From NCBI GenBank assembly GCA_019055375.1, contig JAHQIW010003651.1:124001-188000 (forward strand): a stretch of DNA of 64,000 nucleotides, given 5' to 3'. This DNA is from Parelaphostrongylus tenuis (Eukaryota; Nematoda; Chromadorea; Rhabditida; Metastrongylidae). Positions 12,785-35,000 of this stretch are shown piece after piece. Under the pieces are notes generated by a model. That model saw only the letters and a program-made list of their open reading frames with translations, ran no database searches and had not been told where the DNA came from. Made by a program: the position numbers and the translations under genes. Within the stretch, counting starts at the first letter, position 1, and each line of letters starts with the position of its first letter.

Positions 12785-13170
12785 ACGTGTGCCGTATGTA
12801 TGCATGTATGCATGTGTGCATATATGTATGTATATATGCGTGTATGTATGTATGTATGTACGTACGTATGTATGTATGTATGTACGTATGTATGTATGTA
12901 TGTATGTATGTACGTATGTATGTATGTATGTATGTATGCATGTATGTTTGTATGTAGGTATGTATTTATGTATGTACGTATGTATGCAATGTATGTATGT
13001 ATGTGTATATATGTATGTAAGAATGTAAGTATGCATATATGTATGTGTGTACGTATGAATGTAATCTGTACATGTAGGTACATGTGTATCTATGTATGTG
13101 TCTGTATGTGTTCACGTGTATATATATATGCGTATGTGTATGTGTATGTGAATGTCTATGTACAATACCC
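12740..13170. repeat. ATGT tetranucleotide microsatellite
   Basis: A GT-rich start (GTGTGTGTGTGTGT), then long imperfect (ATGT)n, cleanest at 12841-12960, degrading into CA/TA variants to about 13170. A tetramer has no in-frame stop in several frames, so it produces long meaningless open frames on both strands. Confidence 0.97.
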
Positions 13171-13482
13171 TTAACTATGGAAGTCATCGTAAGCGAGTGC
13201 GCTACAAACTGGAACGCTCCACAATTCATGTATCAACCCAATACTGGAGCACTGTCTGATATTAACATCTACAACCCCATTTGAGATCTATTCGAGATTC
13301 AGTATACAGAATAGCTCTCATTTTTACAAATAATCAATGTGACTTCTTGCCAATTTCACTTTTCAGAATCGAATTATTTCCATATCGTCATCGCATTCGT
13401 CGCCATAAACGACATTATGTTGCTGAAATAAACCGAATAATGCAGACTAAGCCCTTGCTTTAGAGCTGTCGAGTTAGAATCT

Positions 13483-13662
13483 TTAAGATCTCACTTTTTC
13501 AAGAACTTTCTCAGTACATTTCGCTTGTTGGTCCATGTTTATGTCCATTTTTTTGTCTGTTGCTGCATACGGACTCGGTGTGTGATCAACAGTATCAGCA
13601 TGGTCCTCTATCTCGCCAACCGGTTCGGTTTGAACATCGCCCATGAGTGTTGCAGCAAAATC
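13483..13662 (-). CDS. Acidic exon with good splice acceptor, gene unknown
   Basis: Open for 60 codons after acceptor AAATTTCTAG: DFAATLMGDVQTEPVGEIED, then HADTVDHTPSPYAATDKKMD, ending KVLEKVRS and a stop, or splicing at AAA|GTGAGA. The previous exon, 15033-14969, read in the frame HFRMTCPADQTKDG, ends in phase 0 and would join it in frame (LEATEK-DFAATLM). However, that frame cannot be reached from exon 15201-15088 without a one-base shift. It is therefore either a separate isoform or gene, or there is an assembly error near 15033-15088. Confidence 0.45.
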   Translation of the reverse strand, partial: DFAATLMGDVQTEPVGEIEDHADTVDHTPSPYAATDKKMDINMDQQAKCTEKVLEKVRS

Positions 13663-14269
13663 CTAGAAATTTTACATTAATAAAAACTAGACTAGTAATC
13701 GTTCACAGATAAAGAACTGTTGGAATTTATGGTTCAAACTTACAGGTAAAAAACAGTCAAAATTTAGGATCCAAAAGTGCAGGTTACTTTGAACAAGTAT
13801 GACATGCAATTTTTGCTCCGAGATACTAGATGTGATTTTAATATAACTCAGTTTACTATCCGCAACATTACCAAATATGCGACGTGTCGTCGGTTCAGGC
13901 AACACCGAAATGCCAGTGCAAATAGTCTCAATAACAATCTGCTCATGCTCGTCGGATAGTTTCTTAAATCACCAGCATTAGCACGTTTTCCTCTAATTTA
14001 ACGCGAATCTCCCACCTTTCCTCTTGGTTTGAGCAGGATTTCCCTGAGTGTTATTCTTGCGTGCAAAAAGGAATTCGTTCAAAAATTGTCTTTGAAAGAA
14101 TGCATAAATGGAGCGGTGATACAAAAACCAATCTTCTTGAATTGAAGGTAAAGTTTTATCGCATCGAGTGCAAAAACATTTCGAAATTTACATCACTGCG
14201 TTGTCATTCATCTCGTGAATGTCGAGACATTCCAATTGAAAAACTACGCTGATAGATCCTTTCATTATT

Positions 14270-14530
14270 ATTTGAGCCAACATGTCATGTGGTCTGCTAA
14301 GGGCTCTTGTACAGCCCGAGACACGTGTTTCGTCCTTACAGACTCATCAGCCGGGGCAGAACCCGTCGTCTGTCGATCTTTTCAAAGTCAGTTCTCTCGG
14401 GAGCGTCACACTCCTTATATATAGTTATCAACGACCTACGCTTTACACTCTATGTCAGGTGAAACATTCACCTAACACAGAGTGTTTTCGCACTCGATTG
14501 CTAGCTGGCTGGTATTTTTATCATATTATG
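14270..14530. repeat. Family C repeat
   Basis: Colinear with 25780-26045: AACATGTCATGTGGTCT, GGGCTCTTGT.CAGCCC, ACACGTGTTTCG, CTCGATTGCT..CTGGCTGGTA. It explains the overlapping weak open frames here. Confidence 0.65.
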
Positions 14531-15005
14531 GCTTAGCAGGCCTCCTGCTTAAACGCGATCAACTTTTCCGTCGTTTTACTGTTCTGCCCTACTTCAGACG
14601 AACCAATAATTTTTCCCAGACTCTATCAAATCGTTTAGGTTTTAGCAAAAGAATGCAAATTTAACTGAGGTGCTTTCTCTCGCAGTTCTGTCTCTTTGAC
14701 GTCTTGAGAAATCTTTCCACTGATGTGCTTACTGAGTGGGCCTTGGGCATGTGGAGTGAGTGGATTAGTGTCATCAAGACTTCAGCATTACATTTCGTGA
14801 TACATCTTCCTGCTCAGCATTCTCAAGGTTTCAACTTCCACGATTTCGTCTAGTAAGAACTATACATACACTTTCTATTCTTTTTTATTTCCACTAAAAA
14901 GAATAATTCACGCAAGTTGATTGTGAAAATAAGATTTCAGTAAGAAAAAAAAAACAGTGCTGCTTTACCTTTTCTGTGGCCTCTAAACTACCATCCTTGG
15001 TCTGA

Positions 15006-16960
15006 TCAGCAGGACAAGTCATCCGAAAGTGTCCTACAATAGAAGTTGAGTGTGAATGTACTGAGTATTCAAATTAGATTATAATACCTGACTACGTGGT
15101 CCTCTGATATACGGGTCTCACTTCTGTTTTCTCTAAGAGATCTAGGTGGAGGGGGAGCTGGTCTCTTCTTTTTGTTCGTAACTCGATCTTTGTTCTGGCA
15201 TCTTAAAAATGAAGAAGGCTAATTTGCTTACTTCTCGGCGGGCACTTAAGGGTGTTATTATACGATTCATCTACAAACGCTGACACTTCAGTGCATTTCG
15301 CCTTCTTCAAAGACGTAAAAAAATAAAGGTGGCTCATCCTATCAGTCTGGATATCTCGAGAATATGGTCATTCCGTAGAAGCTTAGAGCTTTTACGCATT
15401 GAGAACGTCGAAAAAACTTTCTTTTATCTTTCCTTATGAATAAGCTTCATATGTTCATTTTATATTCCCAAGTAAAGCCGCTACTAAGCTTAATCATTAG
15501 CAGTATAAGCGTGGAAGTGCGAAACAGCTGTTCCAGCCTTCAGGAAGATTTTTTTAGAATATCACATTTAGCTTCAGTCAACTAAATTTATGCTAGGAAA
15601 TAACTACCGAAAGCATGACGAAATGTCATCCAGCAATCCTAATCGAGCAAAGCAGCGATCGAAGAATGCTCGGAGAGTGCGACTGTGCGTCAAAGGTGTA
15701 CGTAATCTTTTTTGGACTGCAGCAGTGCTTTAAAAAGCTTTCTCAGAAGAGCGCACTGATGGGACTATCAAGTGATCTCAAAAGTATGAAGAAGGAGGTC
15801 TCTTCGGCGATTAACACGCTGAGCGTGGAACTTAATTTTATTATCCTTACTACAGCGCAATAGAATGGCTTTTCAGAAAATATACATCGCCGAAAATTTT
15901 TAGATAGAAGTTAATAAATGAGTACGAAAACTATAAAAACAGTAGCTAAGACATCATTGCCAAAGCACTGAAGATGGTTTGAATTAACAGAAATGATAGA
16001 TCTTTTCTTACATGATGGACCTGTGACCAGTTCAGTATGCCCATGAACAAAGCTTCCCAAACCTTTTGTAAGGATCCGCACCTGCCTCCTATACTTCCTA
16101 GCCACTTGATCTGCACTAACACAGTACTTGACCAAATTTACTTCTTCATTGGATCTGTTGTTCATGACAAACACACAATAGCTAGTGCTTTGCGATTAGA
16201 CTACTATTTCTCTAACTAGGACCCGTCATGCCGTCCAGCTACTAACCGGCCAAAGTTTTTTACGTGAGAGATTTTACAAGGAAGCGATCTTACAAGCCCA
16301 ATAATTCCCTTTTCTTATGAATCTTTTTGCAAAATTCATGCATTGGTAAATTTGTATTCTTCTAGTGTCTTTTTCTTGGATAGTTGATTGGAGTCTAATT
16401 ATACACCTGCTTTGAAATGGTGACGATATAGCGCTGTCCACGACAACGTTATTGTTCCCTGATTTCCGCGGTGCTGGTATTGGCACTACGAGTTTATCGG
16501 TGTCATCCATTGCGTATTTGAATTCTAAGATCGATTTGCAATTAAATCTGTCTATTAGGGGAAAGTCTGAAGACAGTGAGTTGACAAAAAAATAAAGAAT
16601 CGCTAGTAAATGATCTACAATGTAAGTCACAAACCATATGAATGTTATAACCGATGGAAAAAATGCACCTATGAAGGTGACAAAAGGTAGCACAAAATCT
16701 TCTAGTTTCTCCAAGTGCATGGAGGAAAGAAATTCTAATAAATGATGCAAGCACATGAAACAAGAAAAGGTGTGAAAAAGGCGAGCATAGTTATTGATAG
16801 AGCTGCTTAATGCTGGTCCGTTCAATAGCCAATCGGCACCAGTTGACAAACAACAGCAGCCATCAATGTAGTACAGTTTGGTGAATAGAAAGACAAGCAA
16901 ATATCTATTACTACAGATTGATTGGTTATCGTGAATAAAATAGTACAGCAGCTGTCCATG
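15006..16960 (-). CDS. Candidate membrane protein with proline-rich cytoplasmic tail
   Basis: The large exon is open from about 16960 to a donor at 16407 (AGCAG|GTGTAT). It encodes several hydrophobic segments (LLVFLFTKLYYI; LFHTFSCFMCLHHLLEFL; FVLPFVTFIGAFFPSVITFI and on through DHLLAILYFFV), then a polar stretch with VVPIPAPRKSGNNN and SPFQSR. It joins in phase to 15201-15088 (CQNKDRVTNKKKRPAPPPPR), giving a basic polyproline motif typical of SH3 ligands. The next exon, 15033-14969, would end this frame at a TGA (15006-15008) after RTLSDDLSC. I do not recognise the family. No start codon or signal peptide was fixed, and no intact upstream exon was found. The PIPAPRK and RPAPPPPR motifs and the consistent phase make coding likely. 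Confidence 0.5.
15615..15863 (+). CDS. Weak candidate open frame, plus strand
   Basis: 82-codon frame whose second half reads like a coiled coil (SSDLKSMKKEVSSAINTLSV). An acceptor-like TTTTTTGGACTGCAG lies within it, just before QCFKKLSQKS. It lies opposite an intron of the minus-strand membrane/proline candidate. No partner exon was found. Confidence 0.2.
   Translation: MTKCHPAILIEQSSDRRMLGECDCASKVYVIFFGLQQCFKKLSQKSALMGLSSDLKSMKKEVSSAINTLSVELNFIILTTAQ
16012..16181 (-). CDS. Candidate exon, unplaced
   Basis: Acceptor GCAAAGCACTAG and donor T|GTAAGA bound 56 codons including VFVMNNRSNEEVNLVKYC, VSADQVARKYRRQVRILTKG and GSFVHGHTELVTG. It enters in phase 2, as exon 16407 requires, but leaves in phase 1, which produces a stop with every downstream exon I could find. 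It may be an alternative terminal exon or chance. Confidence 0.3.
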
Positions 16961-16999
16961 TTTTTAACGCACTGGTAAGATTGGCAGGACTGGTACATT

Positions 17000-17245
17000 C
17001 AGTCAAGTTATAGTTCTTATCATTGTAGAAGCCACAAGCTCGACTGCCGATCACCGCGCAATGTGAAGTAATCCCATCATCTGATTTGCGGTAATTTGTT
17101 TACTCGGCGTCGATTCCGTTATAGAGAATCATTTAGCTTCAGGACATCGGCTGAACCGAGGAAGGGTGCTACTGATGAGTCCCAATAGGACGAAGCAGGA
17201 GCATGGATAGCACTAGAACTAACGGCTCAAAACATGTTACGTCCT
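17000..17245. mobile_element. Truncated copy of the 60763 MITE
   Basis: Same internal sequence (CATCATCTGATTTGCGGT; CGGCGTCGATTCC) and the same right arm (GGGTGCTACTGATGAGTCCC ... CGGCTCAAAACATGTTA), but the left inverted repeat is missing. Confidence 0.8.
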
Positions 17246-18116
17246 TATCAGCCCAAGTTACTGTCTAGAACTTTCGGAGGCTAGAAATCACAAGTTTTTT
17301 TTTTGCATAGAAGGGAATGAAGAACACAAGATGATTTGTCTTTCAGCATTTATTTGCGTTTCACAGAGCAACGTAAGTTTTTGACCATAGCGGTGAATTT
17401 TTTGACATAACCCATCATCATATGTGCTGTGTACGACACATCACTTCCTTCAATCAGTTCCTGTCCTCGCATTCATCCTCCACAGAAATCTATGAACAAT
17501 TTGAGCGTTGTTTAGACTGTTTTTGAGAATTTCGTCTTTTGAACGTCGAAGAATACTAGTGGCGAAAATTCTCCTTACAATTGCCAAGGTAGCCGAGCTA
17601 CGGCGTCCTTAAAATCGTTAGTACCACATTGTGCATTTGTTCTTCACATACAGAACCATAAAGACTACGATATACAAGAAAATCTTTTGTGTAAAACGAA
17701 AGATCTAAGTCTAATGTGTCTGTAGATGCTTTGCCAGATCATTTTGCTGCAGTTTCTCAACGGCAATCACTTGATTTGCGGAACAAATTTTCAACATTTA
17801 GCATAAAGTGACAATAATTAGGAGTGAAATCACAAATTTGAATGCTCAACTTTCTCAGGAGCAACTTCTGGCCATTTTTATAGCCGCGAGCGCGTCGCAA
17901 ACAGCTGATAAATTCTCGGCCTTACGCGAATGATTGCCAATGGCCCGAACAAAATATCGGATTGACCCATCTGGCATTCTAAATTACAGATTTATATCCA
18001 AGTTTTGGAATTATGAAATTTTGAGAAGCAGCAAAGAGCGTTAGAAACAATCAAGAATTTCCAAAACTGACACTTTTGTTAGTAAACTTGCTCTTAAAAA
18101 AGTGTTCTGAGCTTTC

Positions 18117-18263
18117 ATGGAGGTGTCACCGGCGTTGGAAGAAATTCTCTCCATCCTCCTCGGCTTTGTGCATAGGTCTGACGGTGAAGATTGCAGAGTA
18201 GAAGAGGTGCAGGGCGTAAAGAAAGTAAAACTGATGAAAACTGTGGACAAGAAAGTTGAATGA
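18117..18263 (+). CDS. Small open frame, 48 aa, unknown
   Basis: ATG to TGA reading MEVSPALEEILSILLGFVHR, then an acidic/basic tail rich in Val and Lys (VEEVQGVKKVKL). It looks more protein-like than its surroundings, but no splice partners, polyadenylation signal or homologue were recognised. The antisense frame over the same DNA is also open, so this may be chance. Confidence 0.2.
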   Translation: MEVSPALEEILSILLGFVHRSDGEDCRVEEVQGVKKVKLMKTVDKKVE

Positions 18264-19769
18264 GTGGGGTGTCTTGGCGAGGAATGTTTTCTAATCAATA
18301 AGCGTTCTTATCAGCATGAACTCTCAACGACATCCAAACAGATGGCATCCTGAATAAAGTTCATGCAGTTATAATTGAGTATACATTTCTCAGACTCTTC
18401 ACATCACTCACTTCATCGAGCACTTGTATTGTACCAAATAGGATATAATGTGGGTGCAGATATTTTTCGCACCAACGTGATTCGTTCGTCGGAAAGGATA
18501 CTTTGCATAATGCTAAGTAGAACGTTCTAGAAAACTGCCTAGGAACGACTCCAGAATTTGATAGCCTTCGGTGGAAGCTTGGAAACGTTTTGGCCATAGC
18601 TAAATAAATTTGATTGAAAAGATCACAGCTTAACGGGGCAAACAGGAGAACAAACTTATTGTGAAAACCTTATTTCACTCGCAAGGCGGCGATCGTAATG
18701 CCCTTGATCACTACTGCGTAATTTCTGGGTAAGGCCATATGTATTGGACTTTGTTTAAGTGAAGAAACAAAGTTTATCTCTTTATCCATCGGTTATAGAT
18801 AGCTATTGTCATTTTACTCCACTTTTCACATTTAACTTCCACACTTCCTTCGATCTTTTATTAAATGAGCACAGTTGGTGACTAGCACAGTTGCACTGAT
18901 GTCGTCGATCACAAGCACGGTGCTAGATTGATTCTGCCCGTACTCACCAAGCTTCTAATCACTTTGGAATCTGAAGCTGGTAGAAGACTCAAATTAGGCT
19001 CAATTCATTCTCTCAAATCCACTCACGAACACTTTAGTACAGTTATCTTAGAGTATGAGAGAGACTAGACTTGACCGGCATCCAACGAGGTCCAGAAAGG
19101 CGACAGCAATCTACAAATAGCAGCGCGCTCATATGTGTAAAGATCAAAGACTTTCGTGAATGATTGATGCGACGATGCAAACAATGCTGAAATACGCACC
19201 GTTGATACAAAAATGAGTTGTGCAAGATAAAAGGCCACTGAGATGTACAAACAGTGATGTCTATGGGTGTACAGATGTTTGCACAATCAACTCCATCATT
19301 GCTGAAGACCACCGAAAAATGTGATTACACCTCTAACATGCAGTGCTACTATCCCCGTAGGACAACACAATGACGATGATCATGGATTTTTTCAAATCTT
19401 CAAAAGGCCTTGCCAGCAGTCAACTATCTTGTTTATTTCTTGAAAATGCATGGCACATTTAGTGGAAAAACCATCGAATGATCAACTAATCATTCTTTCA
19501 AAGAAACGAAAATAAAACGATGTAAAACTACGCATTCTTGTGCTACTTTTTGTACTAAATAAATTGAGGCCTCTGTAATTATTGAAGACACTGAACCATA
19601 CTCATGTTCAAATGATATAAAATATATACATAGAGCATCAAAGTAAATAAGAAACATAACTATATAGGATATTGCAATTGCTAATGGCATAGTAGACCAA
19701 TGAAATCAAATCAATCAAAAGGCATTGTGAGGGAGGTAAGATCGTGAGTACGATCAGCAGAGGTTTCAT

Positions 19770-28854
<9,085 letters not shown>

Positions 28855-28929
28855 CTAAACAATATAATAAGATGACAGAGATAAGAACTAACCACTAAGT
28901 ATTGGTTGAATTTCGAAAGAAATGAGAAC

Positions 28930-29028
28930 CAAGGATTTGATTCCACTTCCTAAGGAGGATAACACTGTATTATGGTTGATGCGCCCATCTTTACCAACGA
29001 GCAATCGCTTTCCTCCTGTCAGCTCCAT
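28930..29028 (-). CDS. Candidate first coding exon of UGP
   Basis: An ATG at 29028 opens 33 codons beginning MELTGGKRLLVGKDGR. It lies just downstream of ACACTTTTTAG, which could be a 5' acceptor (cis or spliced-leader). Ending at 28930 before GTTCTC keeps phase 0 with the exon 28854-28753. The donor is weak. The alternative is that translation starts at the Met inside exon 28854-28753 (MELMGALEQELAK), with this stretch noncoding. Confidence 0.3.
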
Positions 29029-29059
29029 ATCACTTCAAGTCCCTAATTCTAAAAAGTGT

Positions 29060-32000
29060 TAGGACCTTCGAGCAAATCTTCGATATTTTTACATCTTCAA
29101 ATATCGAAAATTATATTATCAGCGTCCTGTCAAATTTAATACACGCCGAACGAAAAACTAGAATAGGATATTCATTCAGATTTCGTAGTAGTTGATAGCA
29201 ACTGCTAGAGAAAGTGTCAGACGCCTGTAGATTCCTTTCACACCTCACCCTTATGCTTTTCTTGTAACTCAGACATTGCGACTTGGTCAGTAGTGTACTA
29301 CTATGACTAAGTGAATGCACTGGGTTATGCACGACTTGGTGGGAACATCAACACAACATTAGAGAATGACCAAACAAATAGTTGCAAGTTGCTAAAAATT
29401 TCACCACCATGGGCTTTTCAATCCAACATAAAATGCGCTAGTCCACTGAACTTATTTTTTCAAAAATGGTGAAGAATTTTTTTGAACAAATGAAAAATTG
29501 CACTTTTTCGCGGCGCAGTTGGAATCACTGCACACAGTGCGGTTTGAAAAGCACGATTTTCGCTATTTATTTAGAATTTTTTCTATAAGTACCAGTTATA
29601 TTTCGTCTCATACTGCTGCTACGAAGTTATGATGAATCCACTATTGAGTTAAAGTGACGACCCGTGCCACTTTGGACGTGAAACGTCATTTTTTTCGCTC
29701 CAGCAGCGTTCTCGATGATCTTCTCAAAACAATTCTAGCACTAAAATCGACGAGATTTTTACAGTCGAATGATTGCTAAAGTTCAGCTGAAAACCATCCA
29801 TATGCCTTAACCGAGGGGACAGAGCAAACCGAGGGTGAAACATATATCATTTTTGCTGCTACAACGCACATATAATGTCTTTTTGAAGCCGATCACAGTA
29901 TTGAAATCGCTGAAATATACGCTTTTGACTGATTAGTGAAAGCTGATGGGAATTCTGTTCGGAGGGAGAGCTACGCAGCACGCGTGTGTAGGAGTGCGGA
30001 ACACACTCAACGGGTAAACAAGGCGGTAAGATTATAATTAGATCATTCAGTTCAGTGACCTTTCACGAAAACGAACTACTTGATAATCTCCGCGATTATG
30101 CGATTATTGCTCTGATCACATCTAGTCGGCTGTCGGACAATCGGCGTCGTATTCTCGGATGAGGCCGGTGACATGTCTCTTCTCACTGTTCCTAACTGAC
30201 GGGTGCCTCCGAACGGCACACGAAACATCCGTAGGATAACCCGTCGTTTATAAAAGTGCAAAAGTGCTGCAATGTCCAACTATGTTTGTACCTTTATGCT
30301 GTGCAGAATCTTTTGTTACAAACAGACCACTGTATCAACACATTTGCGTATACAATGTATGTGGACAAGAACGGTCCTTCAAAATTAATTTTGAATCACA
30401 ACGAATATTAAGAATGATATACGATAAACTAGAAACCGAAATCGCTAACAGGGCTAATCTACTTATGTTTAGGATCCGATTATCTGGAAATCAGAGACAG
30501 ATTCACCAAGTAGTTCGAGCAGCTGAACATTTGAACAAGCGAATTCTGATGGTGTCCCGATCTTGTGGCTGTCATATTTGTGTTACAGGAATCAAACTTC
30601 TTTTTCAGCGTTTGCAATTATTCTAATCAACGGAATGTATCAACAGCAGCTACTGGAGAAGCAGCATCGTCGGGAATATGTTAATTAGAAAATGAAGTGG
30701 ATTTCGCCTGCTAAGGACAAGCTCTAGTGACTACTTCGAGCATGACGACATTCTCGTGAAACTAAGGCGACTGGAATGGCACATATCACAAGAGATGATT
30801 GCACTGTTGGATGATTCTTGTTTACAATAATTTCCGTCAATACTAGCGATAGCAACCTTTTGAATAACGGCGTTTAGGAAACAAAATAAAAACAAGAGCT
30901 TTCGGGATAATTTCTTAAATATAAGTGTTTGAACCCAAGATATGACTCAAAAGTTGAAATTCTCTAGGATTCCTGAATGAGAAACAGTACCATGAAGAAG
31001 AGTAGAGATGATAGCTGCTTGAAAACCTACCAGTTCGGGGTTACTCATCGACCGAACGGGACGCTGCATTTTGTAGTCCTGAGAGTTGCTAATAGAACCA
31101 AATCCTACACAAAATTACCAAATTACATATAGATCTTAAACGCCGACTGACACGTATATGATGAAAAAAGCGAATTAATCGAGTGGCAACGAGATTTGGT
31201 TGAGACGATGAAGTGGACGGTGCGATTCAACCCACGTGGCTCAACAACTATGAGGAGCGACAAAAAACCGAAGAAGGTAAATGACGAAGACAAGAGGCCG
31301 GGCGTAACCGAAGATGGTCGGATGGTGTCTGGAAACGATGACGAGCAGAATGGAAACATTGACTGGGTGGTCAGCAAGTGTGCATATCGGCAGTGTACAC
31401 AGTTATAGTAAACCGCCCCCACGAGATGTGTCCTATTTTGGCGGCCAAACACAAAACATCGATATACGATCAACATCGAGTTGTATAGCTATAGCCCATC
31501 GCCACAGAAAAAAACTAAATCAGAGAAGAAGTCAACTAGTTACCAAGTGTCTGAAAAGACGGATGTTCCCATAATCACACAACATCTAAGCGCGTGTAGC
31601 CTTTGAAATGTAACTAAATCTTTATTGCAGAAAAAAATGTCACAACAAAACTTTTCTCCATAGTGAAATGATCGCCACATTCGACGACTGCTCTCTAGCT
31701 CACTGGGAATATCATTTCCCATTGAATTATTTCAAAGTCTTACGTCATCTGACTACTCCACGTACTATTGTCAATGAGTAACTAAGAAATATTTTTGCCT
31801 AATATCAGCTACTACACTATTTCATGTCTTCGATCCACACCTGGCCGAAAAGCGCTTTATAATGACACTGTATGTCAATACCTTTACACTTGTGAAAACC
31901 ATGATTTTGAAAGAGGAAAACCCAATGCACCAGCTTCTACCCTCGGGCAGCATGTAGAAGCCGTCCATTATTTCTCTTTTCTAGCCTGCTACTCTGCCGA

Positions 32001-35000
32001 GTATCAGAAACTCAATTGCTGATCGTTTGATCTGAACTGATCGTCTCACATCAATAAAGTATTGAAGTAACTTTAGCTAACATCTCTTTCTAACAGCCTG
32101 TTTACACTGCAACAACCATAGAGTCTGGCGAGATACCAGCCATGATAAGCGTATATTTATTTCTCTTCTGATTCAACGTGCAACATCACACAGTTGTGTT
32201 ATTTTCACAACAGATGCTATCCAGAGGGACGGCATATGGTAAATATTTCGTTTGACTGCAGATATCTTTGACGATGATATAAGGTGATGCGACGATGTTT
32301 GCATAGGAGCGGAACCGATACTGGTGCCGATAAGGGATGCCTTCCGCAAGCTTTTGAACTTAATTGAATCTGAGTTGACCTTTTCGGAACAACTTTTGCT
32401 GTCGAAAGTTTTTCTTTGAAGTTTTAGTAATCATAGGATGGTTCAAAACTTGGCGATCACATACATTATTTGATATTCAGAAAAGCTTCCTTAGTGCCCT
32501 TTAACAACGAAAATAAATTTGTTTTCCACAGTCAGTTTGCTTCGTTCGCACAGATAAAAGTTGTGACTGGCTTCTCATTAAACATTTCCGAATCGTTCAA
32601 AAGCATCAATTTCGATGGTCTTCATATTGGCGGTGCTGGAGCAAAAAGGAGAAAAAGTTCAACTCTCAAAATTTGCTTTGCTCATAAAAGATACATACCC
32701 GTCGAAAAATCATAAGGGTGTAGGGAAAATCGTGTTTCATTGAGTTACCAAAAAAATTTTTGAAATATCTTTTCCAAATCGAGAAAAACATGTGGTGAAA
32801 AGCAAAAATTGCGATCTTTCGAATTCCGCTGCTTCTAGCGATTTTAATTGCCGCCCCTACTTCAACTAAAAGAGAGCGATTATTGTTGTCACATAGAAAT
32901 TTTCTCCCAGCTCTGAGAGTTTTCTAAATTTAACGCACCTATGGAGGAGATTATTTCCTATTATTCTCTAAATTTGAGTTTTTTAGTTTCATTTCATATT
33001 ACTAAACAAACTCGACATGAATTTCAAACAACAGGCTAATTAGCTCGGATATGAAACGTAAACTCAACTCACTGTTACAGAGCTTCATAAAGAATTTATC
33101 AAACTCAACCTATTCTCAAAATTACCAAGGTTGATCCTATCAAATGATGTACCATGTTTAGTACACTTGGTTCCAAAAGGCTAAGCATACAGACGCCATT
33201 AATGACTTATTCACAGGCTTGATTTTGAGAATACGCATTGCCACTAAACCTAATCAGCTACAGCTTTCACTGTCCCTAAATTACATAGATAAGAGCGGTT
33301 CCTCGATGAGAACCGTCTCTGCTGGAAAATAGGCGCATGTGTAGTTTTTTCGGCATTCAGTTAAATCATTCTTTCCTTAATTTTGAATTACTTTTTGTTT
33401 TTTTCACTTTAGCCCTTTCTTTGCAGATATCAAATTGCTTTTATCTGTAGGATCTTAGGGTAATTGGATAGATTTGAAAGTTATTGAGGTCCCGAGTTAT
33501 GTTGGTACCTTACATTCTCGTGATTGTACTTCACATAATACTTCGTTATGAAAAAAAAACTGATTAGGCAGCAAGCAGATGCCAAATACAATGATGACTT
33601 TATAGAAAAAAAGTATTTAAGTGAATGATTCGACATGGATGTGGTGCGCAGTCGTCCTCGTACAGCACCAAAATTTTTAGAAATTAAGTTCATTCATCAA
33701 AACATGTGATCGTCATACCAGATACGACACCGACCATTAAAAATCTGCCAAAGTGGATATTTTTTCAGCTGTTGACCTAACTAACCAATTGTTGTTTCGT
33801 GTTTTCCGACCCGATAGCTTTCAACAGCGAAAAAGGGTCGGACACGAAAGCAAGGCAAAGGACTTTGGTGGTGAAGACGGTAAGAACCTCGAGGAAGGTT
33901 CCCAGGATAGCGGGTTTAAAGTACATCGGAAATTTCAGAACTAATCTATGTTTGTTGGCAGTCTGTAAAATCATGCAATAGTCCTCTCTAGACTACTGCT
34001 ATTGCTTGTGCTGAAATGTGCTGTACAGAGACTAAGAGTTACCTAAGTACAGTTTGACATTATAGGCAGAAAATTGGCTAACGAGTAAAGTGAAGAAGAA
34101 ATTGCGTCAAGAAAGTTTCGAAGTAGTATAAATAGCCCTCCATTCAAACAGGACTGGCACTAGCAGTAGTGAGAACTGGAGGAACGCCTTAGAACAGGTT
34201 TCTCGGACCCTAGAAGAGACTTTCAAGAATCACCAATTTACCAGACACGTGAGAAAACCTTAAAAAATAAATTTGCCAGTCATGTGATAGATGTTCTCCA
34301 GCGTGAGAACAGAAAAAATTAGTGATACTGGCAAACATGCCGGCAATCCCTCTCGTTGCTGTTGAACAAAAATTTCAAGAATGTTCGTTCCAGAGCTCGT
34401 ATGAAAAATAAACGAAGTGTCTAATCTCCGAGAAAAACTCTAAAGATCGGATGCACTTACACTGACTAAAGTGGAGATACCATGAGATATACCTATAACA
34501 CTCATACTATTTAGGCGGGAAGAACTGTGACATACCTCAAAAATGTTTTACCAAGGAATTTCGGAAATAATATGTTTATTTTTGAACAGACTACTCTGCG
34601 TTCCTTAGCGCTCTATTCACTCAATAGACATCCTCGAAAATTTCAGCAATGTGTTTTACATCTGGGTAGAGCGTTAACATAATCAACTATTGACCACCGC
34701 TGTCGAAGTAACTGGTATTGAAGGTTTACAACAGAATCAAGGAGATTTTGAAGAAGATAAAAGCAGATAGTTGTAAGTTCTGACTCCAAAATCTTTTTCT
34801 CCCGACGTTTGACTCGCTAATATCGGTGCTACATGCACACAAGGGAAGTACGGCAAGATTCATGTAGCGACTCGTGGCAAGGTTTTCTATGCAGCAGTTC
34901 GTTTCACACGAGTATCAGAGGGAATCGGTGAATTCAAACAACTAAGATGCAGTCCAAAGTCACCTAGAATGGACACGTGTACGTCAAACGATAATCAGTG

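Noticed and set aside
12616..13284. Many long open frames on both strands (MYVC / HTYI repeats)
   Set aside because: They are translations of the ATGT tetranucleotide repeat, open in several frames by composition, not genes.
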